This document shows positions 25,380-32,628 of a DNA stretch of 32,628 nt, piece after piece. Origin of the DNA: Sedimentisphaerales bacterium (GTDB lineage: Bacteria > Planctomycetota > Phycisphaerae > Sedimentisphaerales > Anaerobacaceae). How positions within the stretch are numbered: position 1 is the first letter of the stretch; each line of letters begins with the position of its first letter. The notes below the pieces were generated by a model. It saw only the letters and a list, made by a program, of their open reading frames with translations, made no database searches and was not told where the DNA came from. The stretch covers positions 1 through 32,628 of the forward strand of contig JANQHJ010000026.1 of NCBI GenBank assembly GCA_028282745.1, given 5' to 3'. Made by a program: the position numbers and the translations under genes.

Positions 25380-26471
25380 TTAAGGTATTTTTCTGAAGAT
25401 AGTACAATTTGCGAACATTTCTAAAACCAGCAACAATAATGCAGCTAATGTCCATGGACTGAACATTTCGGCATATTGTGTGTACTGGAGAGTTTTGACT
25501 TCTGTCTTTTCCAATTCATCAATTTTTTCTATTATTTTTTCGAGAGTTTTTGCGTTATTTGCTCGGCCATAAAAGCCGCCCGTTTTTTCCGCAATAGCTT
25601 TAAGTAATCTTTCATCAAGATTCTGCCCCGTCGGAACTTTAAAATCGCCCATCATGGTCTGGACTGTAGCAAAATCTTGTGAGGAACCAATACCTATAGT
25701 ATATATTTTTATACCCCAATCTTTTGCTAATTCAGCAGCCTGCATTGGTTTATATTCGCCTGCATTGTCAACACCGTCAGTAAGCAGGATTATTACCTTG
25801 CTTTTAATTTCAAATCCATCACTAAGTCTATCAGAATCCGTTTCACCAGACTGGATGAGCTGCTCTTTTCTTTTCTGGATTTCAACTTCAGCGTTTTTCA
25901 AACGAGCCGCCGCTAATGCAATTGCATTGCCCATCGCAGTACCATCTTCACTGCGAATTTTAACTATTTCAGTTTTTTTGAGAAATTCAAGAAGCACATT
26001 ATGGCTGAGCACTAACGGACAGATAGTATCGCAATACCGTGCGAATGTAATCAGCCCAATCAGGTCATTATTACGTCCCTTGAGCTTTTTCTTATTGCCA
26101 TCGATGAAATCAGCGAGCACTTTTTTCACAACTTCCAGACGATTTAGCTTTTGCCTATGATAATCCATGTCAGCATCCATGCTCCCTGATCGGTCAGCCA
26201 CCACTTCAATTGCGATGCCTTTTGTAGAAATTTCGTCCAAGACCATTCCTTTTCTTGGTCTGGCAAGGGCTACTATTAAAAGGCCAACGCAAATAAGTCT
26301 GGCTAATAGCAAAAACGGCCTGAATCTTATTCGCCAGGAAGCAACACAATTTCTCATATCCATCAAACTGGGAAATTTTATAGTCGCAGACCGTTTTTTG
26401 TGCAGCTTCATAAATACCAATACTGGCAATAGTAAAAATAGAAGTAATACCCATGGCGAATATAATTGCAT
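25380..26471 (-). CDS. batA: BatA-type von Willebrand A protein
   Basis: 363 residues. N-terminal helices at about 5-22 and 52-70, then KGIAIEVVADRSGSMDADMD with the MIDAS DRSGS at 93-97, a Thr in EDGTAMGNAIAL, and the third Asp in LLTDGVDNAGEY. A C-terminal membrane helix lies at about 333-352 (FSPWTLAALLLLVLEM). The MIDAS residues are complete; Arg in the second position is unusual only in a variable place. Compared with batB it has a Lys/Glu-rich insertion at about residues 190-220. It starts directly after the stop of the BatD-like gene (TAG followed at once by ATG), and batB follows after 10 bases. Confidence 0.93.
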   Translation of the reverse strand: MQLYSPWVLLLFLLLPVLVFMKLHKKRSATIKFPSLMDMRNCVASWRIRFRPFLLLARLICVGLLIVALARPRKGMVLDEISTKGIAIEVVADRSGSMDADMDYHRQKLNRLEVVKKVLADFIDGNKKKLKGRNNDLIGLITFARYCDTICPLVLSHNVLLEFLKKTEIVKIRSEDGTAMGNAIALAAARLKNAEVEIQKRKEQLIQSGETDSDRLSDGFEIKSKVIILLTDGVDNAGEYKPMQAAELAKDWGIKIYTIGIGSSQDFATVQTMMGDFKVPTGQNLDERLLKAIAEKTGGFYGRANNAKTLEKIIEKIDELEKTEVKTLQYTQYAEMFSPWTLAALLLLVLEMFANCTIFRKIP

Positions 26472-27512
26472 CTAAGCTACCTCTGCAACTTGCTCTGTTA
26501 CATCAATTGGCTTTTCTTCGGATTTTGTTTTCTCTATAAAGTTTTTGACCAGATCAAACGTTTGTTGGATCTGGTCTGTAGTTGGATTGTGCTTAGCAAA
26601 TTTAACAAGGTCACTGAGTTTGAGAAACTCTCCAATATTTGCTTTATCATCAGGATTAAAAACATCCGCTGATGATAATTCTATTAAAAATTCCTCCGTC
26701 GTTCGCTCTGGAGCTCGTAAGTTAAAGCGGTCCTCAATGTAATGTCTGAGAATATTGCTTATACGCTCGTAGAATTCTTTTATCATGCCTTTATTAACCA
26801 GGTCTTCTTTAACAAGAACTCTTAATCGCTCATAAGCTATTTCATGGGCAGGCTTGAATATCCTTATAAGCTGGGCAGCTCGTCTTCGTCTTGAATAAAA
26901 TAATAAGCAAACGATAGCAACAGTCATCACTGCCAAAGTCCATACCCACCAATAAGAGCTTTTCTTCGGCATCTGTACGACATCTTCGATATCAGATATT
27001 ATCAATTCAGCTCTTTGTTCTCCAAGCAGTGAAGTCACCTCAATGTCGATCGGTTCGGTCGTAAGTTCGTATTTATTTTCCTCGGGGCTGTTAACATCAT
27101 GAAATTCAAACGAAAGAGCAGGAATGGAATATGCTCCTGAAAGAAATGGCTCAAGTCGATACTGGTAAGTATGTACCAAGTTATTATTCTTGTCGAGCCT
27201 GTCACCAAGATTCTGCCAGTCAATAATGCCGAAATTCTGCAATATCTTATCAACCTTGGGCATTTTAACTTCATAGCCGGGTTTAATTACCGCTTCAAGC
27301 TCCAGCATCACAGTTTCGGCTATTGTAATCTGCTCTTTTTGAACCCGGACATGAACGGTTAAAGGCCCTCGTGGGAATTGCTTTTCTGTCTCGAACCCCA
27401 TTTCACTACTTTGGGAACCTGTACCTTTTCTGCATCCGACAAAGCCAAAGGGCTGTACGGCCACAACCAATATATAGAAGGCAAAATGATATTTCTTCGT
27501 TTTAAGTGTCAT
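26472..27512 (-). CDS. BatD-like membrane protein of the Bat operon
   Basis: 346 residues. The N-terminus has a hydrophobic stretch ending FGFVGC, a plausible lipobox, so it may be a lipoprotein. A beta-sandwich domain (about 50-165) opens with LTVHVRVQKEQITIAETVML, resembling the first domain of BatD, followed by one membrane helix (about 188-206, WWVWTLAVMTVAIVCLLFY) and a cytoplasmic helical domain containing ERISNILRHYIEDRFNLRAP and TTEEFLIELS, a pattern seen in the cytoplasmic tails of BatD-like/DUF4381-type proteins between DUF58 and batA. Having both a lipobox and an internal helix would fix it at two points; the lipobox call is weak. The ATG overlaps the upstream stop as ATGA. Confidence 0.75.
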   Translation of the reverse strand: MTLKTKKYHFAFYILVVAVQPFGFVGCRKGTGSQSSEMGFETEKQFPRGPLTVHVRVQKEQITIAETVMLELEAVIKPGYEVKMPKVDKILQNFGIIDWQNLGDRLDKNNNLVHTYQYRLEPFLSGAYSIPALSFEFHDVNSPEENKYELTTEPIDIEVTSLLGEQRAELIISDIEDVVQMPKKSSYWWVWTLAVMTVAIVCLLFYSRRRRAAQLIRIFKPAHEIAYERLRVLVKEDLVNKGMIKEFYERISNILRHYIEDRFNLRAPERTTEEFLIELSSADVFNPDDKANIGEFLKLSDLVKFAKHNPTTDQIQQTFDLVKNFIEKTKSEEKPIDVTEQVAEVA

Positions 27513-28600
27513 CTCTGATTTGGATCAGTTGGCGTAAATACTGACTTGTGAATTATAACATTATACTTGTCCATTAATCGCTCGATCAACTGTTGCTGGA
27601 CATCCTGTCTTTTCTGATCGGCTAATTCCGCCATGGCCTGTTGCTTGGCTTCTTCAAAGCTTAGCTGCTTTGGCGGGGAATTGGGGTCGTCTTTATCGCT
27701 CGGTTCTTTATATCTTTCTTTATTTGCCTGGTAATAAGTCTGGACATCTGCTTCTGTGATATTGATCTTATCCGCCAGTTCATTATTCATTAGTTTCTGG
27801 CTGACAATTCCCCGTGTCATATCATCGATCAATCTATGAGTCTTGGGATCGGCCAACAAATCATTCTCAAGTCCTTGTCTGTAAAGAACTTCCTGGGCAA
27901 TCCAGGATTGGAGGAACTGGTATTTAATGGAAGGATCAGCGTATTGCTGAAGAATGGCCTTTTTCTGTTGGTTCATTTGTTCATTTGTCATGAAAGAAGA
28001 TACTGGCTCAAGTTGACTATCAATAGCTATTTCGATCTGCTCATCGAGATTCGATTGAGTTATTTTTTCAGGGCCGATTTGAGCAATAACTTTTGTGCCA
28101 GCCTCGACTGAATCATCAATGCTTGTTCTGTCCATAAGTTCGTATCGCAAAGCTGAAAACTTTCCGAGCTTCTCAAAACAATTTTTAATGTTAGCATTGA
28201 TTTGAGATTCCAAATCCGAAATTTTAGCGGCCATCTCACTTCGATAGTAGTACTCGATGGCCTTATCATACTGCTGACCTTTTTCTAATAGAGCACCAGT
28301 TTGGAAAAGAGCTTTTGCTCGTTCATTATCACTTAGACGGCCAGAAGATAAATAATCCTGCCATGCCTCAGCAGCCCTTTTATATAAATTACGAGAAGCA
28401 AGTTTTATCGCAAGCTGTTTAGTTTGTTCAGCTGAAAGTGGTTGTCTTTGATTTTGCTCTATAGAACCACCACTGGGTTTTAGAAAAACATTCGCGGCTG
28501 TTAGGCCGATCAAAACTAAAAGCAGTAAGGTCGTTACCACTGAAACGCAGGAGCTTTTCTGTTTTTTTTGCGGGAGTGAAAAATCGAGTTTTTCTTCCAT
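27509..28600 (-). CDS. Membrane-anchored TPR plus SurA-N-like protein lacking a PPIase domain
   Basis: 363 residues. A short cytoplasmic start is followed by one membrane helix (about 18-38), a TPR-like region (about 52-135, KRAAEAWQDYL and KGQQYDKAIEYYYRS), and a region from about 165 that resembles the N-terminal chaperone module of SurA/PpiC foldases: KVIAQIGPEKITQSNLDEQI, then helices with SFMTNEQMNQQKKAILQQYA, EVLYRQGLENDL, and ITEADVQTYYQANKERYKEP. The C-terminus (KYNVIIHK) looks like the end of the SurA chaperone fold, but the parvulin domain that normally sits between is missing. It would be a periplasm-facing holdase. It starts 30 bases after the DUF58 gene, with GGAG before the ATG, and is coupled to the next gene by ATGA. 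The family call is moderate. Confidence 0.7.
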   Translation of the reverse strand: MEEKLDFSLPQKKQKSSCVSVVTTLLLLVLIGLTAANVFLKPSGGSIEQNQRQPLSAEQTKQLAIKLASRNLYKRAAEAWQDYLSSGRLSDNERAKALFQTGALLEKGQQYDKAIEYYYRSEMAAKISDLESQINANIKNCFEKLGKFSALRYELMDRTSIDDSVEAGTKVIAQIGPEKITQSNLDEQIEIAIDSQLEPVSSFMTNEQMNQQKKAILQQYADPSIKYQFLQSWIAQEVLYRQGLENDLLADPKTHRLIDDMTRGIVSQKLMNNELADKINITEADVQTYYQANKERYKEPSDKDDPNSPPKQLSFEEAKQQAMAELADQKRQDVQQQLIERLMDKYNVIIHKSVFTPTDPNQR

Positions 28601-28630
28601 AACTAATTCTCCATTTATAAAGCGAATTTT

Positions 28631-29509
28631 TCAATAACGCTTGTGCCTCATATGAAAGAATCTGACAAGGTCATGAATATACGATTTGTCAGTGTTTATG
28701 CTGATGCAATCAACATTTATAGTTCGAAGCATATTTTTTAATTCATCAAATCGTTTGGCTGTTGTATTGCTGTATTGATTCCTGAATTTTCTACTGGATG
28801 TGTCGACAAGAATAATCTCACCTGTCTCTGCATCAGTGAATTCGACCAGGCCTATGCCAGGCAGTGTGATCTCTGCTCTATCACGTACCGGTACGGCGAT
28901 AACATCGTGTCGCTTATTAAGTGAACTAAGAGATTTTTTAAAATCGGTTTCTATGAAGTCTGAGACCAAAAATACCGTAGCTTTTTTCCGCACCACCTTT
29001 GCCAGATAATCCAAAGCATGGGGGATATTGGTCTTTCTTTTAGGCATCTTGAAATACATCAGTTCGCGGATAAGACGCAACATGTGGCTGATACCTTTTT
29101 TGGCAGGAATGTACAACTCTATCTGGTCGGTAAAAATAAGCAAGCCAACTTTATCGTTATTTTTCGCAGCAGCAAAAGCCAGCGCCGCGCAAAACTCAGC
29201 TGCCAACTCATTCTTAGCCTTATTTACTGTGCCAAAATCACCAGATGCGCTAAGATCGACTACGAACATTACGGTCATCTCACGCTCTTCAACAAACCTC
29301 TTTATATAAGCCTTGCCCGTACGTGCAGTAACGTTCCAGTCTATTGTGCGAATGTCATCGCCGGGTGCGTACTCACGCACTTCGTCAAACTGCATGCCTC
29401 GGCCTTTGAATACACTTTCATATTGACCGGCAAAACTGGCATCTACCATTCGAGATGTGTAGATCTGTATCTGTTTAATTTTTTTTATTAATTCCTGCGG
29501 TATCATCAT
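28631..29509 (-). CDS. DUF58 domain protein (VWA-like, MoxR partner)
   Basis: 292 residues with no membrane segment. The family hallmark is present: FKGRGMQFDEVREYAPGDD, then RTIDWNVTARTGKAYIKRF and EERE. A VWA-like core follows, with VVDLSASGDFG as the metal-site-like DxSxS strand and FLVSDFIE. DUF58 proteins are nearly always next to MoxR ATPases and are thought to be cytoplasmic partners of them. It starts 27 bases after the moxR stop; ATG codons at 29509 and 29506 are both possible and neither has a good Shine-Dalgarno, suggesting translational coupling or reinitiation. No residues appear missing. Confidence 0.93.
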   Translation of the reverse strand: MMIPQELIKKIKQIQIYTSRMVDASFAGQYESVFKGRGMQFDEVREYAPGDDIRTIDWNVTARTGKAYIKRFVEEREMTVMFVVDLSASGDFGTVNKAKNELAAEFCAALAFAAAKNNDKVGLLIFTDQIELYIPAKKGISHMLRLIRELMYFKMPKRKTNIPHALDYLAKVVRKKATVFLVSDFIETDFKKSLSSLNKRHDVIAVPVRDRAEITLPGIGLVEFTDAETGEIILVDTSSRKFRNQYSNTTAKRFDELKNMLRTINVDCISINTDKSYIHDLVRFFHMRHKRY

Positions 29510-29536
29510 TCTTTGAGAATAATTCAGTTGTCTTTG

Positions 29537-30526
29537 CTACGGCACTTCAATATTGTCAAAAATCGTCTTTATGACATCTTCGCTTGTCTTGTCCTCAGCT
29601 TCGGCCTCATAACTCACGATAACCCTGTGACGCAAAACATCATATCCGACACTTTTCACATCTTGCGGAGTCACATAGCCTCTCTGCTGAATGAACGCGT
29701 GTGCTTTTGCCGCAACGGCTAAATATATCGTTGCTCGCGGTGATGCTCCATAATTGATAAAGTTGGCCATTTCAATACCGTATTTCTCCGGCTCTCTGGT
29801 CGCACAGACCACATCAACAATATAATCCTTTATTTTCTCATCGATATAAATTTCATCGACGACCGAGCGAACTTCTGCGATCTGCTCAGGAGTAATTACT
29901 GCTTTAATGTTAAAGTTGGGATTGGTCGCTGCCATACGGTCAAGTATTTTTCGCTCTTCGTCTTTGTTGGGGTAGTCGATCTTTATCTTTAGCATAAAGC
30001 GATCCAGCTGAGCTTCCGGGAGCGGATAAGTTCCTTCCTGCTCGATAGGATTTTGTGTCGCCAGTACAAGGAATGGAATTGGCATCTTAAAGGTCTCTTC
30101 GCCTATGGTTACCTGTCTTTCCTGCATAGCTTCAAGCAGAGCGCTTTGAACTTTTGCAGGCGCTCTGTTAATCTCGTCAGCTAAAATAATGTTGGCGAAG
30201 ATCGGACCTTTGCGTGTGTAAAATTCACCATCTGATTGACGATATATCTGAGTTCCGATCAAATCAGCAGGTAATAGATCGGGGGTGAATTGTATCCTCT
30301 GGAAATCGGCACTGATTGCTTTCGAGAGGATCGTTACCGCCATAGTTTTGGCCAATCCAGGTACGCCTTCCAATAAGATATGACCATTAGATAGTAATCC
30401 AATGAGCATACGCTCAAGCATATACCTTTGGCCCACGATCACCTTATCCATTTCGCCAAATAACACTCGTACAAAGTCACTTTTTTCCTGCACCAGGCTT
30501 GAGATTTGTTTGACATCAACTGCCAT
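29537..30526 (-). CDS. moxR: MoxR family AAA+ ATPase
   Basis: 329 residues. Walker A GVPGLAKT at 54-61, Walker B ILADE at 114-118 followed by INRAPAKVQSALLEAMQERQ, sensor 1 ATQNP at 156-160, and EGTYPLPEAQLDRF with the arginine-finger Arg near 176. The C-terminal lid has INYGASPRATIYLAVAAKA, the sensor 2 region. This is the standard MoxR layout and length. MoxR ATPases act as chaperone-like motors for VWA-containing protein complexes; the operon supplies a DUF58 protein and two VWA proteins. AGGAG lies 8 bases before the ATG at 30526. It is the first gene of the nine-gene operon. Confidence 0.96.
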   Translation of the reverse strand: MAVDVKQISSLVQEKSDFVRVLFGEMDKVIVGQRYMLERMLIGLLSNGHILLEGVPGLAKTMAVTILSKAISADFQRIQFTPDLLPADLIGTQIYRQSDGEFYTRKGPIFANIILADEINRAPAKVQSALLEAMQERQVTIGEETFKMPIPFLVLATQNPIEQEGTYPLPEAQLDRFMLKIKIDYPNKDEERKILDRMAATNPNFNIKAVITPEQIAEVRSVVDEIYIDEKIKDYIVDVVCATREPEKYGIEMANFINYGASPRATIYLAVAAKAHAFIQQRGYVTPQDVKSVGYDVLRHRVIVSYEAEAEDKTSEDVIKTIFDNIEVP

Positions 30527-30649
30527 AAAGAATTTCTCCTTTACATTATCTATCTACTTAACAAAAAAGACTTTAAGAAAAAGCCTATTTTAAGCGCACT
30601 CTGCCAAAAAACAATTATTTTCCCTACGTCTTAATCATAAGATTTGTTC

Positions 30650-30679
30650 GTATTATGCAAAAATAATTGCAAAAATCAA
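30650..30679 (-). promoter_or_regulatory. Promoter candidate for the moxR-bat operon
   Basis: On the minus strand, TTGATT (30674-30679) is followed after 18 bases by TAATAC (30650-30655). That would put transcription start about 117 bases before the moxR ATG. The region is AT-rich, so chance matches are possible. Confidence 0.4.
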
Positions 30680-30773
30680 GTAGGTATGAAGAGAAATTCT
30701 TTCACAGAAGACAAACTAAATAACACAGCCGTTTATTATTAGCTGTAAGGATTTTAAGGTCTTAGAATTGTTA

Positions 30774-30802
30774 TTGCGTCACACTTTGATTTGTTGGATA
30801 AT
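30774..30802 (+). promoter_or_regulatory. Promoter candidate for the sulfatase gene
   Basis: TTGCGT (30774-30779), a 17-base spacer, then GATAAT (30797-30802). The -10 box differs from consensus in one base. It would give a leader of about 50 bases before the GTG start. Confidence 0.45.
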
Positions 30803-30843
30803 GCTCGTCCGGTGCTTTTTCAAAGTTAATATTGACTTTTTTC

Positions 30844-30852
30844 AGAAGGGAG
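30844..30852 (+). promoter_or_regulatory. Ribosome binding site deciding the sulfatase GTG start
   Basis: AGAAGGGAG lies 6 bases before GTG at 30859. This fixes the start there rather than at the upstream TTG and makes the twin-arginine signal begin at residue 6. Confidence 0.8.
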
Positions 30853-30858
30853 TATTCT

Positions 30859-32505
30859 GTGAAAAATCTTGCAAGACGTGACTTTGTTAAAATTACAGGC
30901 CTTAGTTTAGCAGGCATTATTGTTGGCGGTTGCGATAATGATCCTAAAGCGGAACCTTCAACAAAGCCCAATATACTTTTGATAATGGTTGATGATATGG
31001 GATTTTCAGATCTTGGCTGTTACGGTAGTGAGATCAACACGCCTAATATAGATTCACTTGCAGCGGGGGGCTTGCGTTACACACAATTTTACAATGCGGC
31101 TCGTTGTTGTCCTACCCGGGCTTCATTAATGACCGGCCAATATGCCCACAGTGTTGGTATGGGTTGGATGACAGCTTCGAATCTTGGACGGCCCGCTTAT
31201 GTTGGTGGGCTTAACGATAAATGCATTACCATCGCCCAGGCATTAAAACCAGCCGGTTATCGTAATTATATGGTTGGCAAGTGGCATGTTGTTTTTGATA
31301 AAAACATGACATCTGACGGTTCTAAACACAACTGGCCACTACAGAGAGGCTTCGATAGATATTTCGGCGGCCTTTCCGGTGGAGGAGGATATTATAAGCC
31401 GACTACTTTAACTGATGGTAATGAGCGTATCCAGGCCTCTGAAGGTTTTTACTATACAGATGCAACAGGCGACTATGCTGTTAAATATCTCAATGAGCAT
31501 TTCCAAAAGCATAAGGACGAACCTTTCTTTATGTATGCCGCTTTTTACGCACCACATCGGCCCCTTCACGCTAAACCTGAAGATATTGCCAAGTATAAAG
31601 GCAAGTATATGATCGGCTGGGATGAACTGAGGGGGCGACGACATGAAAAGCAACTTGAAATGGGTATCGTGGAAGATAAATGGCAGCTATCTCCTAGAGA
31701 TAAATACGTTAAAGCATGGGATGATATCCCGGAAAAACAAAAAGCACTCTGGGATATGAGAATGGCAACCTATGCTGCTCAAATAGACTCTATGGATCAA
31801 AATCTTGGCAAGATCCTTGACTTATTGAAGAAAAACAATGCTTTTGATAATACCATAGTCATGTTCCTTTCCGATAATGGAGGTTGTTCCGAAGGAGCTG
31901 GTAATGGAGATATTACAATAATTGGAACTGCTAGGAGCGATGAAAGCTATCGTGCGCCATGGGCTAATGCCAGTGATACTCCGTTTCGTCGTTATAAAAA
32001 AGATACCCACGAAGGTGGCATAGCAACACCGCTTATTGTTCATTGGGCGAAAGGCTTGAAAGTTGATAAAGGCTCGATTGATAAGAAAACAATAGGGCAC
32101 GTCATTGACGTTATGCCAACATGTCTATCGCTGGCAGATGTCGAATACCCAGATCAATATGCTGGCAAAAAGATTAATCCTCTGGCTGGTGAAAGTTTAA
32201 CTCCTTCATTTAAAGGCGAGCCAGTGAAGGAAAGAACTTTGTACTTCGAACATCAGGCCAATTGCGCTGTGCGAATGGGCAAATACAAACTGGTTTCAAA
32301 AGGTATAAACAAGCCCCCATATAAAGGCAATTGGGAGCTTTATGATCTTGAAGCTGACCGTACGGAGCTTAATGATTTAGTGACTACTAAGCCTGAACTG
32401 GCAAACAAACTGATAAAGATGTTTGATACCTGGGCAGAAGAAAATGGTGTCTATCCACTCGATAATAGTGGTTGGGGGCAGAAAATAAAAGCAAGTGTGG
32501 AATAA
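30859..32505 (+). CDS. Tat-exported lipoprotein sulfatase (arylsulfatase A-like, sulfatase family S1)
   Basis: 548 residues from GTG. The N-terminus KNLARRDFVKITGLSLAGII then VGGC combines a twin-arginine motif (RRDFVK) with a lipobox Cys at residue 25, so it is probably exported folded and lipid-anchored. The alkaline-phosphatase-like core starts ILLIMVDDMGFSDLGCYG, giving the two metal Asp at 45-46. The sulfatase signature C-C-P-T-R-A-S-L-M-T-G is at 83-93; Cys83 should be converted to formylglycine. The metal site is completed by FLSDNGG (Asp, Asn), and the Lys/His substrate residues are likely in GKWHV and in DTHEGG. It hydrolyses a sulfate ester, perhaps on algal or other sulfated polysaccharides; the substrate cannot be read here. 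No maturase or glycan-degrading gene is adjacent. An intrinsic terminator follows. Confidence 0.95.
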   Translation: MKNLARRDFVKITGLSLAGIIVGGCDNDPKAEPSTKPNILLIMVDDMGFSDLGCYGSEINTPNIDSLAAGGLRYTQFYNAARCCPTRASLMTGQYAHSVGMGWMTASNLGRPAYVGGLNDKCITIAQALKPAGYRNYMVGKWHVVFDKNMTSDGSKHNWPLQRGFDRYFGGLSGGGGYYKPTTLTDGNERIQASEGFYYTDATGDYAVKYLNEHFQKHKDEPFFMYAAFYAPHRPLHAKPEDIAKYKGKYMIGWDELRGRRHEKQLEMGIVEDKWQLSPRDKYVKAWDDIPEKQKALWDMRMATYAAQIDSMDQNLGKILDLLKKNNAFDNTIVMFLSDNGGCSEGAGNGDITIIGTARSDESYRAPWANASDTPFRRYKKDTHEGGIATPLIVHWAKGLKVDKGSIDKKTIGHVIDVMPTCLSLADVEYPDQYAGKKINPLAGESLTPSFKGEPVKERTLYFEHQANCAVRMGKYKLVSKGINKPPYKGNWELYDLEADRTELNDLVTTKPELANKLIKMFDTWAEENGVYPLDNSGWGQKIKASVE

Positions 32506-32567
32506 ATGAGGTATGAATAATGAAAATACGGGTAAATAGAAGACAAGCGTAAACCATGAGAAATTTG

Positions 32568-32596
32568 AAAGGCCTCTGTATTACAGGGGCCTTTTT
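32568..32596 (+). terminator. Intrinsic terminator after the sulfatase gene
   Basis: AAAGGCCTCTGT (32568-32579) pairs with ACAGGGGCCTTT (32583-32594) with a single G-T wobble and a 3-base loop, followed by a run of T to 32596. It lies 62 bases after the sulfatase stop and fits a rho-independent terminator. Confidence 0.88.
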
Positions 32597-32628
32597 GGGG
32601 CTAAATAGTGCAAAAAAAAAGCACAGCC

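Larger units (their letters stand above)
30527..30858. other. Divergent intergenic region between moxR and sulfatase
   Basis: 332 AT-rich bases between divergent genes. It contains a promoter candidate for each direction and no ORF with a start signal. A longer reading of the sulfatase frame back to a TTG at 30832 is not supported by a ribosome binding site. Confidence 0.6.

Noticed and set aside
29018-29491. 157-aa plus-strand ORF opposite the DUF58 gene
   Set aside because: Antisense to a clear DUF58 coding sequence, with no domain or ribosome binding site.

Overview
The window looks like a chromosomal segment of a low-to-mid GC bacterium, most likely from the Planctomycetota and perhaps the Phycisphaerae/Sedimentisphaerales side. 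The placement rests on gene content only: a PKD/beta-helix/LamG/RHS surface protein, a Tat-exported lipoprotein sulfatase of the arylsulfatase A type, a complete MoxR-Bat operon with TPR members, and HemP beside Feo. No rRNA, tRNA, CRISPR array or insertion sequence was recognised.

Region 1 (1-10672, + strand) is a surface/polymorphic-toxin-like locus. It holds the 3' end of a truncated RHS/YD-repeat gene, an exported TPR protein of about 677 aa, and a roughly 2026-aa secreted RHS protein. The large protein is built as PKD, Ca-binding Asp-rich segment, right-handed beta-helix, LamG, second Asp-rich segment, YD repeats, RHS core and a distinct 257-aa C-terminal domain. A small membrane-anchored protein sits where an immunity gene is normally found. 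An AT-rich stretch with a family 2 glycosyltransferase follows.

Region 2 (10971-15515, - strand) is an iron operon read right to left: DtxR-type regulator fused to a FeoA/SH3 domain, FeoB, a 41-aa Cys-rich FeoB-associated membrane peptide, an uncharacterised 80-aa protein, long-chain flavodoxin, a DUF2023 protein and HemP. A near-consensus promoter upstream of the regulator overlaps a 21-bp imperfect palindrome, a plausible iron-regulator operator. The unit combines ferrous iron import, its regulator and an iron-sparing electron carrier.

Region 3 (15516-20974, + strand) is an intergenic region with a perfect 14-bp inverted repeat, then a 1706-aa protein with one N-terminal PAS domain and about 1500 residues of predicted coiled coil. 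No kinase or other output domain is visible.

Region 4 (20966-30526, - strand) is a nine-gene Bat (aerotolerance-type) operon: MoxR ATPase, DUF58 protein, a TPR plus SurA-N-like membrane protein, a BatD-like lipoprotein candidate, BatA and BatB (VWA), BatC (TPR), BatD and BatE (TPR plus SH3). Genes overlap or abut, and the last one overlaps the convergent coiled-coil gene by 9 bp.

Region 5 (30527-32628, + strand) is a sulfatase gene with its own promoter candidate, a GTG start with a strong ribosome binding site, and an intrinsic terminator. All functional calls come from reading the translated sequence and recalling family motifs; no database search was possible.
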